A stretch of 64,000 bases of DNA from Sphingobium sp. D43FB (lineage in GTDB: Bacteria; Pseudomonadota; Alphaproteobacteria; Sphingomonadales; Sphingomonadaceae): assembly GCF_002312805.1 (NCBI RefSeq), contig NZ_NMUA01000014.1:1-64000 (forward strand), written 5' to 3'. Positions 27,931-35,615 of this stretch are shown one piece after another. The notes beneath the pieces are model-generated. The model was given only the letters and a program-made list of their open reading frames with translations. It was not told the DNA's origin and searched no databases. Both the position numbers and the translations under genes were made by a program. Within the stretch, counting starts at the first letter, position 1. Every line of letters begins with the position of its first letter.

Positions 27931-28042
27931 CGTCATCCCAGCGAAAGCTGGGATCTCCCTTCTTTTTCGCTGCATCGGCGTCAAAAGAAAAGGGAGATGC
28001 CAGCGTTGGCCTTCGGCCGCCCTTCGGGTCGCTGGCATGACG
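27931..28042. repeat. Palindromic repeat CGTCATCCCAGCGAAAGCTGG
   Basis: CGTCATCCCAGCGAAAGCTG continues to GGATCTCCC, and after a short middle GGGAGATGCCAGCG runs through CTTCGGCCGCCCTTCGGG to CTGGCATGACG. The outer arms form a hairpin pair. A relative with the CGTCATCCTGACGAAAGTCA arm is found at 40637-40728. It fills the rph-rdgB gap. Confidence 0.8.
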
Positions 28043-28062
28043 AAGAGATGCGTGTGCGGGAC

Positions 28063-28779
28063 TTACCGCCCCGTGGCGACATCCTGCGCGGCGAAGATTT
28101 TCGCGCAGCCGATGCGCGCGAGGCGCAGGAGGCGGAGCAGTTCTTCCTCGTCATAGGCGGCACCCTCGGCGGTCGCCTGCACTTCGGCGAATTTTCCGTC
28201 GCCCGTCAGGATGAGGTTGGCGTCGGTTTCGGCATTGCTGTCCTCGGCATAATCGAGGTCGAGGACGGGGGTGCCGTTGTAGATGCCGCAGCTGATCGCC
28301 GCGACCTTCTGGATGATCGGGTCTTCCTTGAGCGCGCCCGACGCCATCAGCTTGTCTACGGCGATGCGCAGCGCGACCCAGCTACCGGAGATCGCCGCCG
28401 TGCGGGTGCCGCCATCAGCCTGGATCACGTCGCAATCAATTACGATCTGGCGTTCGCCAAGCTTCTTCATGTCCACGACGGTCCGCAGCGAACGGCCGAT
28501 GAGGCGCTGAATTTCCTGAGTGCGGCCCGACTGCTTGCCCTTGGCGGCTTCGCGGCTGCCGCGCGTGTGCGTGGCGCGGGGCAGCATGCCATATTCGGCG
28601 GTGACCCAGCCCGACCCCTTGCCGCGCAGGAAGGGCGGCACCTTCTCTTCGACCGACGCGGTGCAGAGCACGCGGGTATCGCCGAAGCTGATCAGGCAGC
28701 TACCCTCGGCATGGATGGTGAAGCCTGGCTCCATGGTGATGTCGCGCATCTGGTCGGGCGCGCGGCCGGAAGGACGCAT
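28063..28779 (-). CDS. rph: Ribonuclease PH
   Basis: The 238-residue protein has the RNase PH pattern: [14 protein letters not shown] at the start, [31 protein letters not shown], and [14 protein letters not shown] in the phosphorolytic core. It trims tRNA 3' ends with phosphate. It is the first gene of an rph-rdgB pair and divergent from a lipoprotein gene, with hrcA-grpE a little further on, a widespread order in alphaproteobacteria. A GGAGAAAT site precedes the start. Confidence 0.96.
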   Translation of the reverse strand: MRPSGRAPDQMRDITMEPGFTIHAEGSCLISFGDTRVLCTASVEEKVPPFLRGKGSGWVTAEYGMLPRATHTRGSREAAKGKQSGRTQEIQRLIGRSLRTVVDMKKLGERQIVIDCDVIQADGGTRTAAISGSWVALRIAVDKLMASGALKEDPIIQKVAAISCGIYNGTPVLDLDYAEDSNAETDANLILTGDGKFAEVQATAEGAAYDEEELLRLLRLARIGCAKIFAAQDVATGR

Positions 28780-28871
28780 AATATTTCTCCAAAACGATAT
28801 GGTGACGGCGCTTAGCGCCCAGCGGCGTGTGTTGCCAGTGTCATGACGACAATAAGTGGGTATGAGAGGCT

Positions 28872-29378
28872 ATGACGATGCGAATGATGATGGCGGCGAG
28901 TGCGCTGCTGCTGGTGGGCTGTGCTGCCGCGGATAACGAACTGGAGACGCCCAAGGCGGCGGGCGAGACGATCCGCTTCACCGCCGGGCGCTGTTTTGGT
29001 GCCTGTCCGTCTTATAGCCTGCGCGTGACGCCGGATGGGTCGGGCATATTGGAGCCGGAGAAGTTCACCGCCGTACCGGGGCCGACCCGCTTCACCGTCA
29101 GCCCGGCGCAATATCGGCGGTTGCGCGCGTCGCTTGCGCCCTACCGGCCGCAGACGGGGACGGACAAGCGGATCGCCCATGGCGAAAATTGCACGCGCTT
29201 TGCGACCGATATGCCCGGCTACAAGATCGAATGGAGTCGCAAGGACGGCAAGCCGACCCGGCTGGAGTTCCAGGCGGGGTGCATGGATGCCCGCTATGGC
29301 AAATTGCGCACCACGATCGCGGCGATCCCCAAAATGCTGGACGTCGAACGTATGATCAAACCCAAACCCGCCCGGTAG
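28872..29378 (+). CDS. DUF6438-type lipoprotein
   Basis: The 168-residue product has a signal peptide with lipobox LVGC (Cys about residue 17) and a domain starting GRCFGACPSYSLRVTPDG, which matches the G.CFG.CP.Y pattern of DUF6438. The four cysteines probably form disulfides in the periplasm. Function is not known. It has several possible start codons in its first eight codons. It is followed after 6 bases by a small membrane protein, and they may share a transcript. Confidence 0.82.
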   Translation: MTMRMMMAASALLLVGCAAADNELETPKAAGETIRFTAGRCFGACPSYSLRVTPDGSGILEPEKFTAVPGPTRFTVSPAQYRRLRASLAPYRPQTGTDKRIAHGENCTRFATDMPGYKIEWSRKDGKPTRLEFQAGCMDARYGKLRTTIAAIPKMLDVERMIKPKPAR

Positions 29379-29384
29379 GAATGG

Positions 29385-29579
29385 ATGATGCGCGTTCTTT
29401 TACAGATTGTGGGTGTCCTTCTCGTGGTGATGGGGCTGCTCTGGGTCGGGCAGGGGGCCGGTCTTATCGACTGGCCGCAATCCAGCTTCATGCTCGATCA
29501 GAGGCCATGGATGTGGCGTGGCGCGTTGCTCGCTGCGTTTGGGATCGTGCTGATCCTGTTGGCACGGCGCAAATGTTGA
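29385..29579 (+). CDS. Small membrane protein, two helices
   Basis: The 64-residue protein has a helix at about residues 4-24 (LLQIVGVLLVVMGLLWVGQ), a loop with the conserved-looking IDWPQSSFM, and a second helix at about 43-60. The end RRKC is basic. Similar short proteins are common in alphaproteobacteria and I know no function for them. The ATG at 29385 lies 6 bases after the lipoprotein stop behind TAGGAATG. Confidence 0.75.
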   Translation: MMRVLLQIVGVLLVVMGLLWVGQGAGLIDWPQSSFMLDQRPWMWRGALLAAFGIVLILLARRKC

Positions 29580-29603
29580 GCCTGCCCACAATCCATCCTA
29601 CAT
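29575..29603 (+). promoter_or_regulatory. Possible sigma-32-like promoter of hrcA
   Basis: GTTG (29575-29578), an 18-base spacer and CCTACAT (29597-29603) resemble CTTG-N17-CYTATNT with one change in each box and one extra base. The -10 box ends 7 bases before the hrcA ATG, which has no ribosome site, so the mRNA would be leaderless. No CIRCE inverted repeat is seen here. Confidence 0.35.
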
Positions 29604-29610
29604 TCGCGCA

Positions 29611-30657
29611 ATGACGCTGACGACGCCCATATCCGAACTGAACGACCGCGCGCGCGACGTTTTTCGCCTGGTGGTGGAGGGCTATCTCGGCACTGGCCTG
29701 CCGGTTGGGTCGCGCACCATCAGCAAGCTGGCGACGCTCAACCTGTCGCCCGCGTCGATCCGCAATGTGATGCAGGATCTGGAGGAATTGGGCCTGCTCG
29801 CCGCGCCCCATGCCTCGGCTGGGCGGATGCCGACCGAAACGGGCCTGCGGCTGTTCGTCGATGGCATGATGCAGGCGGCCGAACCATCGGCCGAGGAACG
29901 GCGCGCGATCGAGGCGGGTCTCGCCGAAAGCGGGCCGATCGAGGAAGCCTTGTCGGCGGCGACGGCGGCGCTGTCGGGCCTGTCGGCCTGCGCGGGCATC
30001 GTCATGGTGCCCCGGCGCGAGCCGGTGCTGCGCCAGTTCGGTTTCGTGCCCTTGAACGATCGGCAGGCGCTGGCCGTGCTGGTGGGGCAGGACGGGTCGG
30101 TGGAAAATCGCGTGCTCGACCTGCCGCCCGCCGTCACCCCGTCGATGCTCAACGAAGCGGCGAATTTCATGTCGGCGCGCTTTGCCGGCATGACGTTGCG
30201 GCAGGCGGGCGACATGCTGGCGCGCGAGTTGGAGAGCGAACGCAGCGCGCTGGACGGCGCGGCACGCGAGTTGGTGTCGCGCGGCATCGCCATCTGGTCG
30301 CATGATGCCGATGACCGGCCCGTGCTGATCGTGCGGGGGCAGGCGCATCTGATCGACGATGGCACCGCCGCTGACCTCGAACGGGTGCGGCAATTGCTGG
30401 AACAGCTGGAGGGAAAGCAGGAAATTTCGCGCCTGCTGGAGAGCGCGCTGGCGGGCAGCGCGACCAAAATCTTCATCGGATCGGAAAACAAGCTCTTTTC
30501 CCTGTCGGGTTCTTCGGTCATAGCCGCGCCCTATCGTGGCGCGGACGGCCGGGTGGTCGGCGTGGTCGGCGTGATCGGCCCCACGCGCTTGAACTATGCC
30601 CGCGTGATCCCCATGGTGGATTTCACTGCACAAACGCTGTCGAGATTGATGAGATGA
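29611..30657 (+). CDS. hrcA: Heat-inducible transcription repressor HrcA
   Basis: The 348-residue protein has the N-terminal winged helix of HrcA (VVEGYLGTGLPVGSRTISK, ASIRNVMQDLEELGLL, HASAGRMPTETGLRLFV) and the GAF-like and inserted dimerisation domains behind it. HrcA represses chaperone operons by binding CIRCE elements with help from GroEL. No CIRCE element was seen in this window, so its main target here is probably groESL elsewhere. It overlaps grpE by 4 bases (ATGA) and forms an operon with it. Confidence 0.95.
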   Translation: MTLTTPISELNDRARDVFRLVVEGYLGTGLPVGSRTISKLATLNLSPASIRNVMQDLEELGLLAAPHASAGRMPTETGLRLFVDGMMQAAEPSAEERRAIEAGLAESGPIEEALSAATAALSGLSACAGIVMVPRREPVLRQFGFVPLNDRQALAVLVGQDGSVENRVLDLPPAVTPSMLNEAANFMSARFAGMTLRQAGDMLARELESERSALDGAARELVSRGIAIWSHDADDRPVLIVRGQAHLIDDGTAADLERVRQLLEQLEGKQEISRLLESALAGSATKIFIGSENKLFSLSGSSVIAAPYRGADGRVVGVVGVIGPTRLNYARVIPMVDFTAQTLSRLMR

Positions 30658-31208
30658 GCGAAGACAATTTGAACGTCGAAAATACCGAAGTCGTGGATCA
30701 ATTGCCGGAGGAGGATGCACCCGTGGCCGATGACCAGGGGGAGCGCATCGCCGCGCTGGAAGCGGAACTCGCCACCGCCAAGCAGGATATTCTCTACGCC
30801 CATGCCGATACGCAAAATGTGCGGCGGCGGCTGGAAAAGGAATTGGCGGATACGCGCGCCTATGCGTCGACCGCTTTCGCCCGCGATATCTTGTCGGTTG
30901 CTGACAATCTTTCCCGCGCGCTGGCGGCGATCCCCGCCGAATTGCGCGAGGATGAGAAGTTCAAGGGGCTGGTCGCGGGCCTGGAAGCCACTGGCCGCGA
31001 GCTGGAAGCGGTGTTCGGCCGCAACGGCATCAGCAAGATCGAGTCGGTGGGCCAGCCGCTCGACCCCAACAAGCATCAGGCGATGATGGAAACCCCGTCC
31101 GCCGATGCCGCGCCCGGCACGATCCTGATCGAAATGCAGGCGGGCTATATGATCAAGGACCGGCTGCTGCGCCCGGCGCTCGTCAGCGTGGCGAAGGCGC
31201 CGGACTAA
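30654..31208 (+). CDS. grpE: Nucleotide exchange factor GrpE
   Basis: The 184-residue protein has an acidic N-terminus, a long coiled coil (about 30-75, IAALEAELATAKQDILYAHA) and the beta-rich head with GVEPI-like region VGQPLDPNKHQAMME and PGTILIEMQAGYMIKDRLLR. It speeds ADP release from DnaK, whose gene lies 15 kb to the right. It is translationally coupled to hrcA and followed by a strong terminator. Confidence 0.96.
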   Translation: MSEDNLNVENTEVVDQLPEEDAPVADDQGERIAALEAELATAKQDILYAHADTQNVRRRLEKELADTRAYASTAFARDILSVADNLSRALAAIPAELREDEKFKGLVAGLEATGRELEAVFGRNGISKIESVGQPLDPNKHQAMMETPSADAAPGTILIEMQAGYMIKDRLLRPALVSVAKAPD

Positions 31209-31234
31209 TCACAGCTTTCTGAGACTAAGGCCTG

Positions 31235-31270
31235 AAAAAGCCCGTTCGACCCGCGTCGGACGGGCTTTTT
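31235..31270 (+). terminator. Rho-independent terminator after grpE
   Basis: AAAAAGCCCGTTCGAC (31235-31250), loop CCGC and GTCGGACGGGCTTTTT (31255-31270) pair over 16 positions with one mismatch and end in a T-run. It closes the hrcA-grpE operon and, by symmetry, could work from both sides. Confidence 0.95.
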
Positions 31271-31345
31271 CTATGACGCCTCTTCCCGTTCGGGCGCTGG
31301 ACTGGCAGCATCGGTCGGGACGGCGACATGCGGGAGGAGCATGGC

Positions 31346-32023
31346 ATGAGCGGGGACGGGCAGGGTGCGGCGGCGACCGATGGCAGGGCGATCCGGGTCG
31401 ATCGGCTGACCATTCCCGTGCCGAGCGACGAGATCGCCATCCACCGGATCGCCACCTTCGTCCATATCCTCAAACATGTCGTCGCGCCGGAAGAGCGAAC
31501 CCTGGTCGATCTGGGCGCAGGCCATTGCAAGTTCAGCGCCTGGGCGACGAAATTGGGCTATGCGGTCACGGCGGTCGATGGCCGGACCGAGCGCCTGCCC
31601 GACGATCTAGGATCGATCCGCTTCGTGCAGGCCGATATGCGCGACTATGATCCGCGCGGGCATGGCGTGGTGGCGATGCTGGGCCTGCTCTATCATCTGG
31701 AACTGGGCGATCAGGAAAGCCTGCTCCGGCGCTGTTGCTATGGCGCGCCGGTGATCGTCGAAACTCAGGTCCATGTGCCGGAGATGGTGGCGGATACGCC
31801 GCAGGACTGGCATCGCCTGATCGAGCGGGACGGTTATCAGGGGGTGGATTTCCCCGAAGGCGATAATCCGATGGCGTCGATCGGTAACCCCACCTCCTTC
31901 TGGCACAGCGAAGATTCGATGATCAGGCTGTTCGAGCGGACGGGCTATAGCGCGATGACGGTGATCGATCCGATCTTCCGGTCCGTCTATGGCGCGCGGC
32001 GCTTTTACGTCCTGACGCCCTGA
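31346..32023 (+). CDS. Class I SAM-dependent methyltransferase
   Basis: The 225-residue protein has the SAM-binding loop LVDLGAGHCKFSAWA and the acidic end VTAVDGRTERLP of strand 2, followed by VVAMLGLLYHLELGD. The acceptor domain part (HRLIERDGYQGVDFPEGDN) is not one I can place. A small-molecule O- or N-methyltransferase is the safest reading. The ATG at 31346 has GGGAGGAG six bases upstream; the ATG at 31328 would put that site inside the gene. Confidence 0.8.
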   Translation: MSGDGQGAAATDGRAIRVDRLTIPVPSDEIAIHRIATFVHILKHVVAPEERTLVDLGAGHCKFSAWATKLGYAVTAVDGRTERLPDDLGSIRFVQADMRDYDPRGHGVVAMLGLLYHLELGDQESLLRRCCYGAPVIVETQVHVPEMVADTPQDWHRLIERDGYQGVDFPEGDNPMASIGNPTSFWHSEDSMIRLFERTGYSAMTVIDPIFRSVYGARRFYVLTP

Positions 32024-32043
32024 CAAAAGTTATGAGATGCAAA

Positions 32044-32090
32044 TAAGATATATCGCAACTCTTGACGATGGCGATTTTTAAGATATATCT
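32044..32090 (+). promoter_or_regulatory. padR promoter with two TAAGATATATC operator copies
   Basis: TAAGATATATC occurs at 32044-32054 and 32079-32089, 35 bases apart. Between them is a -35 box TTGACG (32062-32067); the -10 box TATATC (32084-32089), 16 bases on, lies inside the second copy. The padR ATG at 32100 is about 10 bases after the -10 box. Autoregulation by PadR through these sites is the natural reading; the motif is itself nearly palindromic (GATATATC). Confidence 0.7.
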
Positions 32091-32099
32091 CAGTGCATC

Positions 32100-32741
32100 A
32101 TGAAACAGACCGAAAGACACATAATGCACTTCCACCCCACACAGCGCGGCCATGGTCGCCCGCATCACGGCCATGGCCGTTTTCTCAGCCCGGATGGCGC
32201 AGAAGGGCGCGGCTTCGGCCGGGGCCGCGGCGGTCCCTTTGGCGATGGCGCGCCCGGTGGCGGCGGGCGGGGCGGCGGACGGCGTCGCCTGTTCGACAAT
32301 GACGCGCTCAAGCTGATCCTGCTCAAGCTGATCGCCGATACGCCGCGCCACGGCTATGACCTGATCCGCGAGATCCAGAGCCTGTCGGGCGAGGTCTATG
32401 CGCCCAGCCCCGGCGTCGTCTATCCCACGCTGACGCTGCTGGCCGACATGGACCTGATCGCCGAACAGCCGGGGCAGGGCAGCCGCAAGCTGTTCGCCAT
32501 TACCGACGAAGGCACCGCTTATCTGGCCGACAATGGCGACGCCCTGACGCTGGTCATGGAGCGGATCGCATCGCTGGCGCAAAAGGCCGAACGCACCGAT
32601 GGCGCGCCGGTCCGCAGGGCGCTGCATAATCTGCGCATGGCCATCCACCAACGGCTTGAAAAGGAAGGGGCGGACAAGCAGACCATGTTCGATGTCGCGT
32701 CCCTGATCGACGAAGCCGCCACCAAGATCGAAAGGCTTTGA
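32100..32741 (+). CDS. PadR family transcriptional regulator
   Basis: The 213-residue protein has a long low-complexity N-terminus rich in Gly, His, Arg and Phe (to about residue 62), then a PadR winged helix (about 65-145: LKLILLKLIADTPRHGYDLI, SPGVVYPTLTLLADMDLI, KLFAITDEGTAYL) and a C-terminal dimerisation helix pair. The His/Gly-rich tail might bind metal. The DUF2218 gene starts one base after its stop, so the two form an operon, a pairing common in proteobacteria. An operator pair overlaps its promoter. Confidence 0.92.
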   Translation: MKQTERHIMHFHPTQRGHGRPHHGHGRFLSPDGAEGRGFGRGRGGPFGDGAPGGGGRGGGRRRLFDNDALKLILLKLIADTPRHGYDLIREIQSLSGEVYAPSPGVVYPTLTLLADMDLIAEQPGQGSRKLFAITDEGTAYLADNGDALTLVMERIASLAQKAERTDGAPVRRALHNLRMAIHQRLEKEGADKQTMFDVASLIDEAATKIERL

Positions 32742-32742
32742 T

Positions 32743-33021
32743 ATGACCCTGACAGCAAAAGTTCCGACCCCCAATGCCAGCCGCTACCTGCAACAGCTCT
32801 GCAAACATTGGAGCCACAAGTTCGACGTGACGTTCGACGCGGAGCAGGGCGTCATCCCCTTCCCGATGGGACCGATCCGTATGCAGGCCGAGCCGGAGGC
32901 GCTGGTGGTAACGATCGAACCCAAGGCCGATGCCGATGTCGAGCGCTTCAAGCAGGTGGTCGCCGACCATCTCGACCGCTTCGCCTTTCGCGAAGCGCCG
33001 CTGACGTTTAACTGGCAGTAA
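32743..33021 (+). CDS. DUF2218 family protein
   Basis: The 92-residue cytoplasmic protein starts MTLTAKVPTPNASRYLQQLC and contains HWSHKFDVTF and PFPMGPIRM, as expected for DUF2218. Members are found beside PadR-type regulators and in siderophore or iron-related loci; the role is unknown. The conserved histidines might bind a metal. It is co-transcribed with padR and ends before a gap that faces convergent ruvC. Confidence 0.9.
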   Translation: MTLTAKVPTPNASRYLQQLCKHWSHKFDVTFDAEQGVIPFPMGPIRMQAEPEALVVTIEPKADADVERFKQVVADHLDRFAFREAPLTFNWQ

Positions 33022-33051
33022 TACGGAAGGGGGCGGTTCTGGCCGCCCCTG

Positions 33052-33543
33052 TCACTTGGTCGGGATACGCCGCGCGCTGGCGAGGTGATGGGCGTGGGTG
33101 ATCGCGACGGCGAGCGCGTCGGCCGCATCGGGTCCGGCGATCTTCACGCCGGGCAGCAGCCGCGACACCATCGCATGGACCTGATCCTTCGAGGCATTGC
33201 CGACGCCGACGACCGATTTCTTGACGAGCCGCGCAGCATATTCGCCCACTTCCATGCCCGATCGCGCCGCGCCGAGCAGGATGACGCCGCGCGCCTGCCC
33301 CAGTTTGAGCGTGGACTGCGGATTAACGTTGACGAACACCTCCTCGACCGCCGCGCCATCGGGCCGATGTTCGAGGATCAGGTCGGTTAGGGCAAGGTCG
33401 ATCGCCAGCAGACGCGTCGCCAAGGGCATCGCGCTGTCGGTCTTGATCTGGCCATTGGCGAGATGGGTGAGCCGGTTGCCGTCAGCGGCGATCAAGCCCC
33501 AGCCGGTCGTGCCCAATCCGGGGTCGAGGCCGAGAAGAATCAT
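33052..33543 (-). CDS. ruvC: Holliday junction resolvase RuvC
   Basis: The 163-residue protein starts [18 protein letters not shown] with the first catalytic aspartate (Asp7), has [15 protein letters not shown] with the glutamates and ends with [16 protein letters not shown], the last acidic pair. It cuts Holliday junctions with RuvAB. The ATG at 33543 is chosen from the family start; the longer frame to 33618 is repeat sequence. RuvA and RuvB genes are not in the window. The yebC gene lies upstream on the same strand, a common pairing. Confidence 0.95.
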   Translation of the reverse strand: MILLGLDPGLGTTGWGLIAADGNRLTHLANGQIKTDSAMPLATRLLAIDLALTDLILEHRPDGAAVEEVFVNVNPQSTLKLGQARGVILLGAARSGMEVGEYAARLVKKSVVGVGNASKDQVHAMVSRLLPGVKIAGPDAADALAVAITHAHHLASARRIPTK

Positions 33544-33579
33544 GGCAGGAGACCTGTGCCATGATTGCGGGCGGCGGCA

Positions 33580-33656
33580 CCCCCTCTCCCAGCTTCGCCT
33601 ATGCGGCAAAGCCGCCAAGGCTGCGCAACCCTCTCCCCAAGGGGAGAGGGGCAGGG
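33580..33656. repeat. CCCTCTCCC-type palindromic repeat
   Basis: CCCCCTCTCCCAGC (33580-33593) is followed by a CGCCTATGCGGCAAAGCCGC segment and the hairpin CCCTCTCCCCAAGGGGAGAG to 33651. It fills the space between ruvC and yebC and is related to the units at 37071-37239. Confidence 0.75.
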
Positions 33657-33658
33657 GA

Positions 33659-34402
33659 TCAACCCAATTTCTCCATCACCGCGTCGGACACTTCATAATT
33701 GCCCCACACGGTCTGGACGTCGTCATCATCTTCCAGCGTGTCGACCAGCTTGAGCAAGGTCGCGGCATTGGCTTCGTCGACTTCGGTGGTGGTCTGCGGC
33801 CGCCAGGCGAGTTTCGCGCCTTCCGCTTCGCCGAGCTTGGCTTCCAGTGCCTTGGACACTTCATGGAGCGCGTCCATCGCGGTCCAGATTTCATGCTCGT
33901 CCTCGTTGGACGACACGTCTTCTGCACCAGCTTCCAACGCCGCTTCGAAAATCGTCTCGGCATCGCCCGCGCTGGCGGGATAGGTGATCAGGCCGACCCG
34001 GTCGAAGCCATGGCTGACCGCGCCCGACGCGCCCAGATTGCCGCCATTTTTCGAGAAAGCGGTGCGAACGTTGGTCGCGGTGCGATTGCGATTGTCGGTC
34101 AGCGCCTCGACAATGATGGCGACGCCGCCGGGGCCATAGCCCTCATAGCGCACTTCTTCATAATTGTCGGTGTCGCCGCCAATCGCCTTGTCGATCGCGC
34201 GCTGGATATTGTCCTTGGGCATGGACTGGGCCTTGGCGGCATTGACCGCCAGGCGCAGGCGCGGGTTCATGTCCACGTCGGGCATGCCCATCTTCGCCGC
34301 GACAGTGATTTCGCGGCTGAGCTTGGAGAACATCGAGGAGCGCTTCTTGTCCTGCGCGCCCTTGCGATGCATGATGTTCTTGAATTTGGAATGGCCGGCC
34401 AC
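33659..34402 (-). CDS. YebC/PmpR family regulator (TACO1-like)
   Basis: The 247-residue protein starts [20 protein letters not shown], as all YebC proteins do, and has the conserved [20 protein letters not shown] and [15 protein letters not shown]. Family members bind DNA or, in recent work on bacterial and mitochondrial members, help ribosomes through proline stretches. Which applies here is unknown. It stands upstream of ruvC on the same strand; YebC-RuvC neighbours are frequent. Confidence 0.94.
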   Translation of the reverse strand: MAGHSKFKNIMHRKGAQDKKRSSMFSKLSREITVAAKMGMPDVDMNPRLRLAVNAAKAQSMPKDNIQRAIDKAIGGDTDNYEEVRYEGYGPGGVAIIVEALTDNRNRTATNVRTAFSKNGGNLGASGAVSHGFDRVGLITYPASAGDAETIFEAALEAGAEDVSSNEDEHEIWTAMDALHEVSKALEAKLGEAEGAKLAWRPQTTTEVDEANAATLLKLVDTLEDDDDVQTVWGNYEVSDAVMEKLG

Positions 34403-34472
34403 GGCCTTCTCCTGACATTATCTGATGAAACACGAGCGCGCTCTCTAGCGAGCGGCGCGCCCGTGCGCAATG

Positions 34473-34799
34473 TTACACTAGGATCGCGGTCCCCGACGCC
34501 GACACCATCAGCATCGACCCGTTGGCGCCCAGCACTTCATAGTCGAGATCGACGCCGACGACCGCGTTCGCGCCCAGCGTCGCCGCACGCATCCGCATCT
34601 CGCCGATCGCCTGCTCGCGGGCGCGTTGCAGCACGTCCTCATAAGCGCCCGACCGGCCACCGACGATATCGCGCACGCTGGCGAACAGATCGCGGAACAG
34701 ATTGGCCCCCACGATCACCTCGCCGGTGACGATGCCCAGATATTCCTTGGCCGGTCGCCCTTCCAGGCGGCTGGTGGTGCTGACGATGATCTCGGACAT
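34473..34799 (-). CDS. YbjQ family (UPF0145) protein
   Basis: The 108-residue protein has the UPF0145/YbjQ pattern: [40 protein letters not shown] and [17 protein letters not shown]. It forms pentameric rings in known structures and was once called a heavy-metal-binding domain; its function is unknown. It is cytoplasmic. It lies between yebC and gapR on the same strand with repeats on the upstream side. Confidence 0.9.
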   Translation of the reverse strand: MSEIIVSTTSRLEGRPAKEYLGIVTGEVIVGANLFRDLFASVRDIVGGRSGAYEDVLQRAREQAIGEMRMRAATLGANAVVGVDLDYEVLGANGSMLMVSASGTAILV

Positions 34800-34816
34800 T
34801 TCGCTCTTCCTCTGAT

Positions 34817-34912
34817 CCCGTTCGGGCTGAGCCTGTCGAAGCCTTGGCCTGAACCTAGTGAAGGCACTTCGCTACGCGCAGAGGAACCCTTCGACAAGCG
34901 CAGGACGAACGG
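34817..34912. repeat. GTTCGGGCTGAGCCTGTCGAAG-type inverted repeat
   Basis: CCCGTTCGGGCTGAGCCTGT runs on to CGAAG (34817-34841) and is mirrored by CCTTCGACAAGCGCAGGACG to AACGG (34888-34912). A second copy lies at 37284-37366. This CGTTCG..CTGAGC.TGTCGAAG unit is abundant in sphingomonad genomes. It separates ybjQ from gapR. Confidence 0.85.
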
Positions 34913-34922
34913 AGGCTGAGCC

Positions 34923-35165
34923 TTATTCCATGCCCAGCGCGGACAAATAGGTCTGGAGGATGGCTTCCATTTCCTGCCGGTCATGCGGCTGCATCTTCCG
35001 CAGGCGGACGATCTGGCGCATGATCTTGGGGTCGTAACCGGTCGCCTTGGCTTCCAGATAGACGTCCTTGATGTCGTCGCCGATGCCCTTCTTTTCTTCT
35101 TCCAGCCGTTCGATGCGCTCGATCAAGAGGCGTAGCTGGTCGGCGGCGACGTTGGGTTCGGTCAT
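34923..35165 (-). CDS. Nucleoid-associated protein GapR (DUF2312)
   Basis: The 80-residue protein fits DUF2312/Gap[21 protein letters not shown] forms the first long helix, [20 protein letters not shown] the second, and IVRLRKM follows. GapR of Caulobacter binds overtwisted A+T-rich DNA and supports replication and supercoil removal. The ATG at 35165 is the family start; the upstream extension to 35297 is not conserved. Confidence 0.9.
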   Translation of the reverse strand: MTEPNVAADQLRLLIERIERLEEEKKGIGDDIKDVYLEAKATGYDPKIMRQIVRLRKMQPHDRQEMEAILQTYLSALGME

Positions 35166-35209
35166 GGGATGATGTCTCCAAAAGGAATGTGAATCGGTTG
35201 GGGGGCGTC

Positions 35210-35509
35210 CTAGTGAGTGTCGGCGTTCTTCGCCACACTCTCTTTCATCCGGGTGATCTGTTCCGGGGTGGCCTCGCCCTGATGCTGCTCCTTCCACTGG
35301 GCAAAGGGCATGCCGTGGATGATTGCGCGCGCTTCATCCCGCGTCAGCGTGCCGTCCGCTTCCGCGATCCAGTCGGCGAGGCAATTACGGCAAAAGCCGG
35401 CCAGCCCCATCAGGTCGATATTCTGTACGTCGGTGCGGTGCTGCAAATGCGCCACCAACCGGCGGAAGGCGGTTGCAGCAACGGCATCTGTGACTATGGT
35501 GTCGTTCAT
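35210..35509 (-). CDS. DUF1244 family protein
   Basis: The 99-residue protein has the DUF1244 pattern with the [13 protein letters not shown] motif (paired cysteines) and [17 protein letters not shown]. Members are small cytoplasmic proteins of proteobacteria with unknown function; the CxxC pair suggests metal or redox chemistry. The ATG at 35509 is the family start. It stands upstream of gapR on the same strand and divergent from pyk, a neighbourhood I recall from other sphingomonads. Confidence 0.88.
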   Translation of the reverse strand: MNDTIVTDAVAATAFRRLVAHLQHRTDVQNIDLMGLAGFCRNCLADWIAEADGTLTRDEARAIIHGMPFAQWKEQHQGEATPEQITRMKESVAKNADTH

Positions 35510-35615
35510 CGGCGTGAAACCCTTTCGCTGATCTACATCATCCTGTCGTGCAGCACGGATACCCCATAACGACGCTCCGGCAAGTGCGGAGCGCATATGA
35601 CGGCCAGGAGAACAC

